This document shows, piece by piece, positions 1 through 8,027 of a stretch of 18,360 nt of DNA. The stretch's first letter is position 1, and every line of letters starts with the position of its first letter. The notes beneath the pieces are model-generated. The model ran no database searches, was not told the origin of the DNA, and saw nothing but the letters and a program-made list of their open reading frames with translations. Source of the DNA: JBBTYZ01 sp038061595 (GTDB lineage: Bacteria > Patescibacteriota > Minisyncoccia > UBA6257 > GWB1-50-10). Where the stretch lies: assembly GCA_038061595.1 (NCBI GenBank), contig JBBTYZ010000021.1, forward strand, positions 1 through 18,360, read 5' to 3'. The position numbers and the translations under genes are program-made.

Positions 1-923
1 TAATCACGAACTTAGAGGTTAATATTGCGAATTATCCCTTTGCTACAATTGACCCGAATGTGGGTGTAGTTCCGGTTCCTGATGAACGTTTGGACAAACT
101 AACCAAGCTTAGTGGTTCAAAAAAAACTATTCCGGCGGTGGTGGAATTTTATGATATTGCTGGCTTAGTGAAAGGCGCGAATGCTGGGGAGGGTTTGGGA
201 AACAAATTTTTATCGCATATTCGAGAGGTGAATGCTATTTTGCAAGTTGTTCGTGTGTTTAGGGGTGGAGACATAATTCATATTGAAGGGGGAGTGGATC
301 CGGTGAGAGATATTGAAATAATAAGAACCGAATTGATTCTGAAGGATTTGGATACAGTCACAAAAAGACTTGTTAAGGCAGAAGCTGATGCGAGGACTGG
401 TAATAAAGATATGATACGAATAAAAGATGAATTAGTTTCGGCAAAAACCGAGCTTGAAAAAGGCGGTTCGCTTTTAGGCAAAAAAACAGGAGACCTTAAC
501 CTTTTGACATCAAAACCAACATTTTTCCTTTTAAATGGTAGTGTGGAAGACGTTGACGATAAATTAAAAGAAAAACTTAAAGAGCTTAACGCCGATTACC
601 TTGTTTTAGATTTAGCGGAGGTTAAACAAATTCCCGATTTAATAAAAAAAGCATACGAGGTCTTGAATTTAATTAGTTTTCTCACGACCGGTGAAGACGA
701 AACAAGGGCTTGGACGATAGAGAGGGGGATGAAAGCGCCCCAGGCAGCGGGAGTAATTCATACCGATTTTGAGAATAAATTTATCCGAGCAGAGGTGGTG
801 AATTGGACTAAACTCTTAGAAGCGGGAAGTTGGAATGGAGCCAAACAAAAAGGATGGCTTCGTTTGGAGGGCAAGGAGTATGTAGTTCAAGACGGAGACG
901 TGATGGTTATCCGTCACGGTTAG
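1..923 (+). CDS. ychF: Redox-regulated ATPase YchF/OLA1 (5' partial)
   Basis: Translation-factor-class P-loop NTPase of the Obg family that binds ATP and associates with ribosomes. The frame is open from base 3, so the gene begins before the window and the Walker A loop (G1) is not visible. Visible hallmarks are ANYPFATIDPNVGVVPVPD (switch I region; the GTG at 60 lies inside it and is not the start), DIAGLVKGANAGEGLGNKFL (G3/switch II, family signature), a coiled-coil insertion around bases 310-470, and a C-terminal TGS domain ending in EYVVQDGDVMVIRHG. About 307 residues are present, against roughly 360 for complete family members. The usual NxxE nucleotide-specificity motif (as in NVNE) reads NGSVED here, so the specificity position is slightly unusual. 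It stops with TAG and scpA follows 24 bases later. Identity is secure from the G3 and TGS signatures. Confidence 0.96.
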   Translation, partial: ITNLEVNIANYPFATIDPNVGVVPVPDERLDKLTKLSGSKKTIPAVVEFYDIAGLVKGANAGEGLGNKFLSHIREVNAILQVVRVFRGGDIIHIEGGVDPVRDIEIIRTELILKDLDTVTKRLVKAEADARTGNKDMIRIKDELVSAKTELEKGGSLLGKKTGDLNLLTSKPTFFLLNGSVEDVDDKLKEKLKELNADYLVLDLAEVKQIPDLIKKAYEVLNLISFLTTGEDETRAWTIERGMKAPQAAGVIHTDFENKFIRAEVVNWTKLLEAGSWNGAKQKGWLRLEGKEYVVQDGDVMVIRHG

Positions 924-928
924 GTTCG

Positions 929-937
929 TGTTATTAT
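929..937 (+). promoter_or_regulatory. Possible extended -10 promoter before scpA
   Basis: TG-t-TATTAT matches an extended -10 element. It ends 10 bases before the scpA ATG, so a transcript starting about 7 bases downstream would have only a few untranslated bases. No convincing -35 hexamer is visible. The element lies in the 24-base gap after ychF. It is a weak call because the region is AT-rich. Confidence 0.35.
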
Positions 938-947
938 TTATCTAAAT

Positions 948-1661
948 ATGAGTTATGAGCTTACGCTCCCGCACTATGCGGGTCCTTTAGATAAGCTTTT
1001 GGAGCTTATAGAGGAGAAAAAAATGGAGATAACAGAGATAAGCTTAGCTGTTGTGACGGCTGATTTTTTGGATTATTTAAGGAAATTAGAAGGAGAACAC
1101 TTAGACCCGATTCTTGTTACTGATTTTTTAGTGATTGCCTCAAAACTCGTTCTTATAAAATCACGCGCTCTTTTGCCGTCCTTGGAGATTTCGGAAGACG
1201 AAGAATTAGACATTAAAAATTTGGAAGCGCGTCTTAAGATTTATGCCGAGTTCAAGTTGGCAAAAGACTATTTAAGAAAAAATTGGAGCGATATGCCCAA
1301 AATGTCTTCGCGGGTGCTTTTTATGTCTTTGGGGCCGTCATTCTACCCTCCATCTAACCTGAAAAAAGATGATTTTGTGAACATTTTGGCTACGATAACG
1401 AACGAACTGCAAAGAATTTTTAAACCAGTTGAGATTGTCAAAACAGAAATAATAAACTTAAAGAAAAAAATAGAGGAAATTATACAAAAACTTACTAGTA
1501 AACCAACAATTTTTAAAGACCTCGCAGAAAAAGGTTCTCGAAACGAGCTTGTTGTCATTTTTTTGGCAATTTTACACCTTATAAAAGATCAGTTAATCAA
1601 TGTGGAACAAGCTAAGAATTTCCACGAAATTACGATTGTAAAGAAGGAGAAGGTGGGCTAA
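948..1661 (+). CDS. scpA: Segregation and condensation protein A (kleisin)
   Basis: Kleisin subunit of the SMC-ScpAB complex, which compacts and helps segregate the chromosome; it bridges the SMC heads and binds ScpB. The 237-residue length is normal. The N-terminus has the family pattern YAGPLDKLLELIEEKKMEI, followed by ITEISLAVVTADFLDYL and FLVIASKLVLIKSRALLP, which are characteristic of ScpA. The middle is a charged helical linker, and the C-terminus (about residues 170-235) is a predicted winged-helix region that contacts the SMC head. scpB follows after 10 bases, the conserved scpAB arrangement. No Shine-Dalgarno precedes the ATG; a possible -10 element sits 10 bases upstream. No smc gene lies in the window. 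Confidence 0.94.
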   Translation: MSYELTLPHYAGPLDKLLELIEEKKMEITEISLAVVTADFLDYLRKLEGEHLDPILVTDFLVIASKLVLIKSRALLPSLEISEDEELDIKNLEARLKIYAEFKLAKDYLRKNWSDMPKMSSRVLFMSLGPSFYPPSNLKKDDFVNILATITNELQRIFKPVEIVKTEIINLKKKIEEIIQKLTSKPTIFKDLAEKGSRNELVVIFLAILHLIKDQLINVEQAKNFHEITIVKKEKVG

Positions 1662-1671
1662 TATACAAAAA

Positions 1672-2226
1672 ATGGAAAACAATTCCCCAAAAATTGCTGA
1701 GTTAGAAGTGCTTTTATTCCATTACGGCGAACCCCTTCCGATGAAGAAGATATCGCGTCTTATTGGTGTAAAAGAATCAGAGTGCAAAGAGTTGGTTGGA
1801 GTGCTGGCTAGTTCTCTGCAAAATAATGAATACTCCGGTTTAATGATTTTGGAAGATGGCGATGCTGTTCAGCTTGTCTCAAAGCCTGGATTAGCCTCCG
1901 TTAACGAAAAATTAACTAAAGAAGAATTCAGAGAAGAACTTACTCCCGCAGGACTCGAGGCGCTTACTATTATTGCTTACCTCGGTCCGATACCTCGCAT
2001 GACATTAGATTATATAAGAGGAGTAAATTCCAGCTTCACCTTAAGAGCTCTTTTAATGCGCGGACTTATAGAGCGCAGTGAGAGCGCTAAAAGGAAAAAT
2101 ATTTATGAATATAAGGTCAGCTTTGATTTCTTGAAGCATATGGGCCTGGGAAGTATTCAAGAATTACCGGAATACGAAAAATATAAAGACATATTGAGTA
2201 AATTCGACGTGCCACAAATAGCATGA
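1672..2226 (+). CDS. scpB: Segregation and condensation protein B
   Basis: Winged-helix partner of ScpA in the SMC condensin complex. The 184 residues contain two winged-helix units. The conserved second-domain signature is seen in TPAGLEALTIIAYLGPIPRM followed by the stretch around GVNSSFTLRALLMRGLIERS (family form: IRGVN...TLL.RGLIEE.GR). The C-terminal segment FDFLKHMGLGSIQELPEY matches the typical ScpB ending. It sits 10 bases after scpA. A purine-rich GGAGAAGG lies about 14 bases or more before the start, too far for a normal ribosome-binding site; TAATAT ends 7 bases before the ATG and could be a -10 box. Its stop overlaps the ATG of the next gene as ATGA at 2223-2226, suggesting translational coupling. 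Confidence 0.93.
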   Translation: MENNSPKIAELEVLLFHYGEPLPMKKISRLIGVKESECKELVGVLASSLQNNEYSGLMILEDGDAVQLVSKPGLASVNEKLTKEEFREELTPAGLEALTIIAYLGPIPRMTLDYIRGVNSSFTLRALLMRGLIERSESAKRKNIYEYKVSFDFLKHMGLGSIQELPEYEKYKDILSKFDVPQIA

Positions 2227-3182
2227 GAATGAATTTAAAAACACAAGGCTTAATCTTAACGATTTTAATATTGTTCTCCGTAACTGTCACAAAACTTAGG
2301 GTTGTGCCAACCTTGAGTATTACTAAAGCAGATAATGTTCCAGTCAGCATAACTGATTCAAAGCCCTATAATTTGTCTTATAGACAGGCGAGTTTGGTAG
2401 GGGTTGAAACGCCGTTTGAGATAACTCACGCCCCTATAAGGAATTGGAGTGTCTTGGATCCGAAAATCAATGCGCAGGCGGTTCTTATAGATTCGTTGGA
2501 TGATAACTACCCATTTCTGCGGTACAACACTTACAAAGAATGGCCGCTTGCATCGCTTACGAAACTTATCTCATCCGTGGTTGTTTTTGAGGATATCGGG
2601 ATAAATAAAAAGGTTTCAGTTAGTCAAAATGCCGTTGATACTGAGGGGAATGCCGGTGAATTACGTTCCGGCGAGGTTTATACCGCTAGGGATCTATTGA
2701 AAATAATGTTATTGCGTTCTTCAAACGATGCGGCAGTCGCTTTTGAGGAATATTTAGGCAAGGATGGATTTGTAAAATTAATGAATGATAAAGCGCACGA
2801 ACTTGGAATGACGTCCACTAAATTTTATGACGCCTCTGGTCTCGATGATAATAATAAAGGGACAGCGTCCGATATGTTACGCCTTGCCAAATATATTTTA
2901 GAAAGTGAGCCAGATATATTAAATTGGACAAGAATAACACAAACATTGGTTCAACCAATAAATGACACGACTTCGCGCGAACTTTTGAACATAAACGGTT
3001 TGGTGAGTGAAAATAATTTCTTTGGAGGAAAGACGGGCACATCCGACAAGGCCAGGCAAAACCTCCTCGCAATTTTTTCTTTGGATGGAAAGAAAATAAT
3101 TTTGATAATCTTAGGGAGCGAAGACAGGATGGCGGATGCTAAGTCACTTATGGCGTGGGTGAAGTCAGCGTATCAATTCTAA
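2223..3182 (+). CDS. Serine-type D-Ala-D-Ala carboxypeptidase (family S11, PBP5-like)
   Basis: Penicillin-binding-protein-type enzyme that removes the terminal D-Ala from murein stem peptides outside the membrane. All three active-site motifs are visible: SLTK (Ser111, Lys114), SSN (166-168) and KTGTSDKA (Lys270). An N-terminal hydrophobic segment (about residues 8-23) is a signal anchor or uncleaved signal peptide; no second membrane helix is evident at the C-terminus. The 319 residues fit an S11 catalytic domain without the long C-terminal beta domain of E. coli PBP5. The start overlaps the scpB stop (ATGA); an alternative ATG lies at 2229. Its stop overlaps the likely mraY start (TAATG), so it is embedded in the cell-wall operon. 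Confidence 0.9.
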   Translation: MRMNLKTQGLILTILILFSVTVTKLRVVPTLSITKADNVPVSITDSKPYNLSYRQASLVGVETPFEITHAPIRNWSVLDPKINAQAVLIDSLDDNYPFLRYNTYKEWPLASLTKLISSVVVFEDIGINKKVSVSQNAVDTEGNAGELRSGEVYTARDLLKIMLLRSSNDAAVAFEEYLGKDGFVKLMNDKAHELGMTSTKFYDASGLDDNNKGTASDMLRLAKYILESEPDILNWTRITQTLVQPINDTTSRELLNINGLVSENNFFGGKTGTSDKARQNLLAIFSLDGKKIILIILGSEDRMADAKSLMAWVKSAYQF

Positions 3183-4228
3183 TGGTAATTTTTGAAGCAG
3201 TAAGAGTTTTAATAATATCCGCAGTCGCTTTCATAGTGGCACTTCTTATTACCCCGATAGTGGAAAACCTTCTTTATAAATTTAATTTAAGAAAAAGGAA
3301 TATAAGAGATGCGAAGAGTGCTCCGATTTTCTACGAGCATCACAAAGATAAAGCTAATACGCCGACTATGGGAGGTGTTATTATTTGGGCAACCGTCTTG
3401 GGGTTGGCCCTTGTTTTCTGGGTATTAAGATTTTTCTTGGACGGATTCGCTAATTATTTCAACTTCATTAATCGAGCGGAAACCTATCTACCTTTAGCCG
3501 CACTATTTTTTACCGCGATTGTGGGTTTGGTGGACGACATGTTTGGAATCCTAGGGAAAGGGCCACATGGCGGTGGGCTAGCTATAAAACATAAACTTAT
3601 TCTGTATTTTTTGGTTGCTCTAGTTGGTGCTTGGTGGTTTTATTTTAAGCTCGGGTTCGATATTTTATATATTCCTTTTGTAGGAAACATTGCTATCGGA
3701 GCATGGTATATCCCAGTTTTCATTTTCATACTGGTTGCGACCGCATTTTCTACTAACGAAACGGACGGTCTAGACGGTCTTGCGGCTGGTGTTTTATTTT
3801 TTGCCTTCAGCGCAATGGCCGTTGTCGCCTTCGTTCTTGAGCGCTATGATCTTGCCGTTATGAACGCGGCTATCTTAGGAGCCCTGCTTGCTTTTGCTTG
3901 GTTTAATATTTACCCCGCGAGATTTTTCATGGGGGACACCGGCTCAATGTCTTTGGGAATAACGCTGGGTGTTATGGCGATGCTTACGAATACGGCTCTC
4001 TTCCTCCCATTTTTCGGATTTATTCTGGTTATAGAATCACTTTCCGTCATAATCCAGGTTGGAAGCAAGAAAATAAGAAAGAAGAAAGTGTTTTTATCGG
4101 CTCCGATACATCATCATTTTCAAGGTTTGGGCTGGCCGGAAAGCCAGATAACTATGCGTTTTTGGATTATTTCTGCCGTGGCCACGATTCTCGGCCTTGT
4201 TCTTTTCTTTCTCGCCAGGTTTGTCTGA
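3182..4228 (+). CDS. mraY: Phospho-N-acetylmuramoyl-pentapeptide transferase
   Basis: Integral membrane enzyme that transfers phospho-MurNAc-pentapeptide from UDP to undecaprenyl phosphate, making lipid I. Start chosen at ATG 3182, which overlaps the preceding TAA; a GTG at 3155 in frame would add nine residues inside the upstream gene. The resulting 348 residues are close to the usual 320-360. Motifs: TPTMGG near the N-terminus, GLVDDMFGI (Asp118-Asp119, Mg/catalytic), NETDGLDGLA (the family NxxDGxDGLA), FMGDTGSMSLG, and the late loop PIHHHFQGLGW (the HHH motif). About ten hydrophobic segments are evident. In the second motif Glu replaces the Leu found in the common NLTDGLDGL. It ends with TGA inside a small inverted repeat (TGTCT at 4222-4226, AGACA at 4233-4237) that lacks a T-tract. 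Confidence 0.96.
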   Translation: MVIFEAVRVLIISAVAFIVALLITPIVENLLYKFNLRKRNIRDAKSAPIFYEHHKDKANTPTMGGVIIWATVLGLALVFWVLRFFLDGFANYFNFINRAETYLPLAALFFTAIVGLVDDMFGILGKGPHGGGLAIKHKLILYFLVALVGAWWFYFKLGFDILYIPFVGNIAIGAWYIPVFIFILVATAFSTNETDGLDGLAAGVLFFAFSAMAVVAFVLERYDLAVMNAAILGALLAFAWFNIYPARFFMGDTGSMSLGITLGVMAMLTNTALFLPFFGFILVIESLSVIIQVGSKKIRKKKVFLSAPIHHHFQGLGWPESQITMRFWIISAVATILGLVLFFLARFV

Positions 4229-4244
4229 TTTTAGACAGATTCTG

Positions 4245-4253
4245 TGTTAAAAT
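4245..4253 (+). promoter_or_regulatory. Possible extended -10 promoter before the amidohydrolase gene
   Basis: TG-t-TAAAAT matches the extended -10 pattern and ends 12 bases before the ATG at 4266, implying a leader of about 5 bases. No good -35 is visible. GAAGG directly abuts the ATG, which is too close to act as a normal Shine-Dalgarno. It lies in the 37-base gap after mraY. Confidence 0.4.
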
Positions 4254-4265
4254 TCCTATTGAAGG

Positions 4266-5744
4266 ATGATAACTACTCTTATAAAGAACGGTCTTGTTTA
4301 TGATGGAAGCGGTTTGGAACCCGTGCGCAAAGACATTCTTATCCGAAACGAACGAATCGCTCGTTTGGGTGATTTCTCAAGGAAAAAAGCCGATGTTGTG
4401 ATTGATGCTACAGGCGCTTTGGTTTTGCCTGGTTTTATTGACATTAATTCTTCGGTAGACCATTACCTGGATATTCTTTCTGCGGACGGCGGAGCGGAAA
4501 ATTTGAAGAAGGGGATTACAACCGCTATCGGTGGAAATTGCGGATCATCTTTAGCGCCAAGCTCCGGCGTTGGTTCTTTGAAATCTGTGAGAAAGTGGGG
4601 AGATGTTTCAAAAGTTAATGTTGGTTGGCACACAGTTCAGGAATTTCTAAAAATTTTAGAGAAAAGAAAAATAGCTTTGAATTTCGGGACGCTCGTCGGC
4701 CACTCTACAATAAGAAGATCGATAATCGGTGAAGATTTTAGAGATTTAACCGATAGGGAGATGGCCACTTTTAAGAAAATGATTGTGGAATCGTTTAAAA
4801 ACGGAGCTTTTGGTTTTTCAACTGGTCTTGAGTTCGCTCATTCAAAAAAGGTTGGACAAAACGAAATCTTAGAATTAGTTCGCGTAGTCGCAGCCCATAA
4901 GCGGATTTATGCAACCCACTTGCGTGATCTCAATAATGAAACTGGGTTTAAAAACTCAATTGAAGAAATTTTTGACCTCGCTAAAATAACTGGTGCGAAT
5001 GTGGAGATAAGCCACCTCTTGCCTTTGAATGGATTAGGAAATGAATATTTAGAAGCAAAGTCATTGATTGAGAGGGAGACGGCGGATACTCATATTAATT
5101 TCGATTGTTATTCAATACCACGTGTAGCTTATCCCGTATATCAACTCCTTCCTAAACCCGTGAAAGAAGGTAATTTGGAAACGATGTTAAAACAGATTAA
5201 TTCAGAATATCTCGAAGCGAGTATCTTGAAGCATTTCAAAAATATCAATCCCGACAGTCTGACTTTATACAACCTTCAGGGCTCGCTAAAATTTCTATCA
5301 GGAAAAACATTAAAACAACTTTCCGAAAGCTTCGATATGAAATCAGAGCAAGCTCTTTTGAAAGTTATGAGACTATCTCATTTGAGGGCGGTTGTTCTTT
5401 TGGGAATAGTTGACGAACAGTCCTTGGAAGAATTTTTGGCTTCACCTTCGTCAATCATCGCATCCGGCGGTTTGAATTTCTCCCCCGTTTTTACTGATTT
5501 TCTGAAGTGGGCTAAGGACAATAGTAAGATTTCCCTTCAAGCGGCGGTCATGAAAACAACATCAATTCCAGCTAAAAAATTAGGCATAAAAAAGAGGGGA
5601 CTATTGAAAGAAGATTATTATGCCGACCTCGTTCTACTAAGAGACTTTAAACCGACCGAAGTTATAGTAAATGGCGCCCTCGTCTTGGAGAATAACGCTA
5701 TAAAGAACCATTCCAAGGGGCGAGTATTAAGATACGCCGATTAA
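4266..5744 (+). CDS. D-aminoacylase-family amidohydrolase lacking key metal and catalytic residues
   Basis: The 492-residue fold is that of N-acyl-D-amino-acid deacylases: an N-terminal beta segment (LIKNGLVYDGSG), VLPGFIDIN, GNCGSS, YATHLRD, VEISHLLPL, and a C-terminal beta segment with YADLVLLRDFKP. Family knowledge: the metal centre uses an HxH after PGFID, a Cys in GNCG and two later His; a catalytic Asp sits in an SDG motif. Seen here: Cys92, His218 and His250 are kept, but HxH is replaced by Asn61-Ser62-Ser63 and SDG by Ser400-Gly401-Gly402. The tight zinc site may therefore survive while the second metal site and the catalytic acid are gone. It sits between mraY and ftsW, so a wall-related role is plausible but inferred: an altered deacylase, binder or scaffold. 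There is no frame damage. Neighbours are spaced 37 bases (5') and 4 bases (3'). Confidence 0.85.
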   Translation: MITTLIKNGLVYDGSGLEPVRKDILIRNERIARLGDFSRKKADVVIDATGALVLPGFIDINSSVDHYLDILSADGGAENLKKGITTAIGGNCGSSLAPSSGVGSLKSVRKWGDVSKVNVGWHTVQEFLKILEKRKIALNFGTLVGHSTIRRSIIGEDFRDLTDREMATFKKMIVESFKNGAFGFSTGLEFAHSKKVGQNEILELVRVVAAHKRIYATHLRDLNNETGFKNSIEEIFDLAKITGANVEISHLLPLNGLGNEYLEAKSLIERETADTHINFDCYSIPRVAYPVYQLLPKPVKEGNLETMLKQINSEYLEASILKHFKNINPDSLTLYNLQGSLKFLSGKTLKQLSESFDMKSEQALLKVMRLSHLRAVVLLGIVDEQSLEEFLASPSSIIASGGLNFSPVFTDFLKWAKDNSKISLQAAVMKTTSIPAKKLGIKKRGLLKEDYYADLVLLRDFKPTEVIVNGALVLENNAIKNHSKGRVLRYAD

Positions 5745-5748
5745 TAAA

Positions 5749-6840
5749 ATGCGTTCATCTTCTCAACCGGATTACGTTTTTATCACTCTCACAGTCCTCC
5801 TGACTATTTTTGGTTTAGTGATGCTCTCCAGCGCGTCCTCGGATCTTGCGAGGGCCAGGTTTGGCGACTCTTATTATTACATCAAACATCAGCTTTCAAA
5901 TGGATTTTCCTTCGGTGTAATAGGGTTTCTTTTGGGCTCTTTTTTTCATTATCGGAAACTCCAGAAAATATCCATATTTCTACTTTTAGGAACAATAGTT
6001 CTTCTGATTCTAGTTTTTTCACCGCTCGGTTTCTCGACAAAAGGTTCCGCGCGCTGGCTTGATATTGCGGGAATGTCTATCCAACCAGCTGAAATATTAA
6101 AATTAACTTTCCTTCTCTATCTCGCTTCATGGCTCAGCAAAAGCAATTTAAGGGCAAAGAGTTTTGCCGGAGGTTTTTTGCCATTCCTGTTTTGGATTGG
6201 TGCGGTGTCGCTTCTTTTAATTATTCAGCCCTCGACGACAACCGCCGTAATAATCTGCGCTTCTTCATTAATCGTTTATTTTATGGGCGGAGCCCGTTTA
6301 AATTTTATCGCCGGCTCTATCGCCATGGCCTTATTGGCCTTTTCAGTGCTGGTCTATGTCACTCCGTATCGGTTACAAAGAGTTACGGCCTTCCTTAATC
6401 CGCAGGAGGGTGAGTTAGATAAGAGTTATCACTTGAACCAAGCCCTACTCGCGATTGGTTCTGGCGGATTAACCGGTGTGGGCTATGGAGAATCAACTAT
6501 AAAAATAAAATCTCTTCCGGAACCTATCGGAGACTCAATTTTCGCCGTTATTGCCGAAGAGTTGGGTTTCATAGGCGGGGGAGTTTTGATTTCCCTTTTT
6601 GCGCTTTTTGTTTGGCGCGGTTTCAGGATAGCGAAACGAGCCCCCGACAGTTTTGGAAAGTTGCTCACGATTGGTTTTGTGTCTTTAATTGGTTTTCAGG
6701 TTTTTATAAATATTTCTGCAATATCCGGTCTGATACCGCTTACAGGAGTACCGTTGCCTTTCATAAGTTATGGCGGTACCGCTCTTGCGGTACTTCTAAC
6801 GATGTGTGGAATAATCGTGAATGTTTCAAAACATAAATAA
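5749..6840 (+). CDS. ftsW: SEDS glycosyltransferase FtsW/RodA
   Basis: Polytopic membrane enzyme that polymerises lipid II into glycan strands, normally with a class B penicillin-binding protein. The 363 residues contain about ten hydrophobic segments. Signatures: KGSARWLDI (98-106), SIQPAEILKL (family FQPSEL.KL), GLTGVGYGES, LPEPIGDSIFAVIAEELG with the invariant catalytic Asp at 262, and the terminal SGLIPLTGVPLPFISYGG. The KGSARWL and LPEP.GDSIFAVI forms favour FtsW, but FtsW and RodA cannot be separated confidently without a tree. The start follows the preceding TAA by 4 bases with no Shine-Dalgarno. Its position between mraY and murG is the classic division/cell-wall order; murD, murC and the cognate transpeptidase are not in the window. 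Confidence 0.93.
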   Translation: MRSSSQPDYVFITLTVLLTIFGLVMLSSASSDLARARFGDSYYYIKHQLSNGFSFGVIGFLLGSFFHYRKLQKISIFLLLGTIVLLILVFSPLGFSTKGSARWLDIAGMSIQPAEILKLTFLLYLASWLSKSNLRAKSFAGGFLPFLFWIGAVSLLLIIQPSTTTAVIICASSLIVYFMGGARLNFIAGSIAMALLAFSVLVYVTPYRLQRVTAFLNPQEGELDKSYHLNQALLAIGSGGLTGVGYGESTIKIKSLPEPIGDSIFAVIAEELGFIGGGVLISLFALFVWRGFRIAKRAPDSFGKLLTIGFVSLIGFQVFINISAISGLIPLTGVPLPFISYGGTALAVLLTMCGIIVNVSKHK

Positions 6841-6844
6841 GGTT

Positions 6845-6850
6845 TAGAAT
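6845..6850 (+). promoter_or_regulatory. Possible -10 box before murG
   Basis: TAGAAT lies 6 bases before the murG ATG at 6857, so a transcript starting 6-7 bases downstream of it would be essentially leaderless. No clear -35 is visible, and murG may equally be read from the upstream operon. Confidence 0.3.
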
Positions 6851-6856
6851 AAAACA

Positions 6857-7969
6857 ATGAACATGGGCAAAAGAAATATCAGAGTGCTTTTAACCGGCGG
6901 GGGAACGGGTGGTCACATCTACCCGCTTGTGGCGGTAGCCGAGGAGTTTATTAAAATAAAAGATGTTAATGCGCGGATTAATTATCTCGGTCCCAAAAGT
7001 GATTTAAATGAAGAATTCGAACGTCGCGGTATAAAAATTTCTCTTATGCTCTCTTCAAAACTAAGACGCTATTTTGATCTGCGTAATTTTATAGATGTGC
7101 CAAAGTTTTTCCTAAGTTTATTACAAGCTCTCGCAAAACTTTATTTTTTGATGCCCGATGTTATTTTTTCAAAAGGGGGCCCGGGAGCGCTTGCAGTTGT
7201 TCTCGCCGCAAGGTTCTACTTCATACCTGTTGTTATCCATGAATCCGATGCTGTGCCGGGGTTAACTAATCGAATCTCCGCTTTTTTTGCAAGCAAAATC
7301 TTGATTTCTTTTGCCGGGGCAGAAACCTATTTCAAAAAGTCTAAAGTGGTTTTTTCGGGAAACCCCATAAGATCGGGGCTTTTTGAGGATATAATTCCTC
7401 TTTCCGAAGCAAAGAAGAGGTTGGGTTTCGGGGGCGACGAACCACTGATTCTGGTTTTGGGTGGTTCACAGGGTTCGGTGCGGATAAATAATTTCATTAT
7501 TGATAACCTAGAAAGCCTGACTTCGCTTGCCCAGATTTATCATCAAACTGGAATAAACAATTTTATAGAAGTTGGAAAAGCAGTCCCAGTACCACCGAAA
7601 CAGTATAAGGCGTCAGCTTATTTTGATATTGTCGGTTTAAGACAAGCTTTGAATGCCGCGGATATCGTGATTTCTAGAGCGGGCGCGGGTGCGATTTATG
7701 AAATTGCGGCATTCGGAAAACCATCAATCTTAATCCCTCTTAAAGAATCAGCCGGAGATCATCAGAGAGCAAACGCATACGAATACGCTCGAATGGGAGC
7801 GTGCGAAATACTCGAGGAAGATAATTTTAAAATAAACATATTAATTACGGCGGTAAAAGATATTTTGAAGAATGGTGACCGTTATCAGAATATGCGGGAG
7901 AAAATATCCCAGTTTTTCAAACGAGACGCTGCAAGGACTATCGCGGAAGAAATCATTAAATTAGCTTAG
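6857..7969 (+). CDS. murG: UDP-GlcNAc:lipid I N-acetylglucosaminyltransferase
   Basis: GT28-family enzyme at the inner face of the membrane that adds GlcNAc to lipid I, giving lipid II. The 370-residue length is typical. Motifs in order: TGGGTGGHIYPLVAVAEEF (glycine loop, residues 13-31), FSKGGPGALAVVLAA, HESDAVPGLTNRISA, VLGGSQGSVRIN at the start of the second Rossmann domain, and the UDP-GlcNAc-binding stretch SRAGAGAIYEIAAFGKPSIL followed by GDHQRANA. A second in-frame ATG at 6863 would shorten it by two residues. It follows ftsW by 16 bases. It ends with TAG, and gltX begins after a 58-base gap that contains a TATAAT. Confidence 0.96.
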   Translation: MNMGKRNIRVLLTGGGTGGHIYPLVAVAEEFIKIKDVNARINYLGPKSDLNEEFERRGIKISLMLSSKLRRYFDLRNFIDVPKFFLSLLQALAKLYFLMPDVIFSKGGPGALAVVLAARFYFIPVVIHESDAVPGLTNRISAFFASKILISFAGAETYFKKSKVVFSGNPIRSGLFEDIIPLSEAKKRLGFGGDEPLILVLGGSQGSVRINNFIIDNLESLTSLAQIYHQTGINNFIEVGKAVPVPPKQYKASAYFDIVGLRQALNAADIVISRAGAGAIYEIAAFGKPSILIPLKESAGDHQRANAYEYARMGACEILEEDNFKINILITAVKDILKNGDRYQNMREKISQFFKRDAARTIAEEIIKLA

Positions 7970-8015
7970 CCATTGCTGTATCGGCTGATATTTCAGTTGG
8001 AGGCTGATTTTGCGG

Positions 8016-8021
8016 TATAAT
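8016..8021 (+). promoter_or_regulatory. Consensus -10 box (TATAAT) directly before gltX
   Basis: A perfect TATAAT ends 6 bases before the ATG at 8028, so transcription would be expected to start at or within a base or two of that ATG, giving a leaderless mRNA. The -35 region is weak (TTTCAG at 7991-7996 with a 19-base spacer is the best I see). The position also decides the gltX start: an in-frame TTG at 8010 would place the -10 box inside the coding sequence. The preceding gap holds an imperfect direct repeat, GGCTGATATT / GGCTGATTTT. Confidence 0.55.
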
Positions 8022-8027
8022 AGGATA

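Noticed and set aside
60..923. GTG at 60 as the ychF start
   Set aside because: The frame continues upstream with ANYPFATIDPN, a conserved internal YchF motif, so the gene is truncated by the window edge.
4222..4237. Terminator after mraY
   Set aside because: The TGTCT/AGACA stem is only 5 pairs (a few more with wobble) and no T-run follows.
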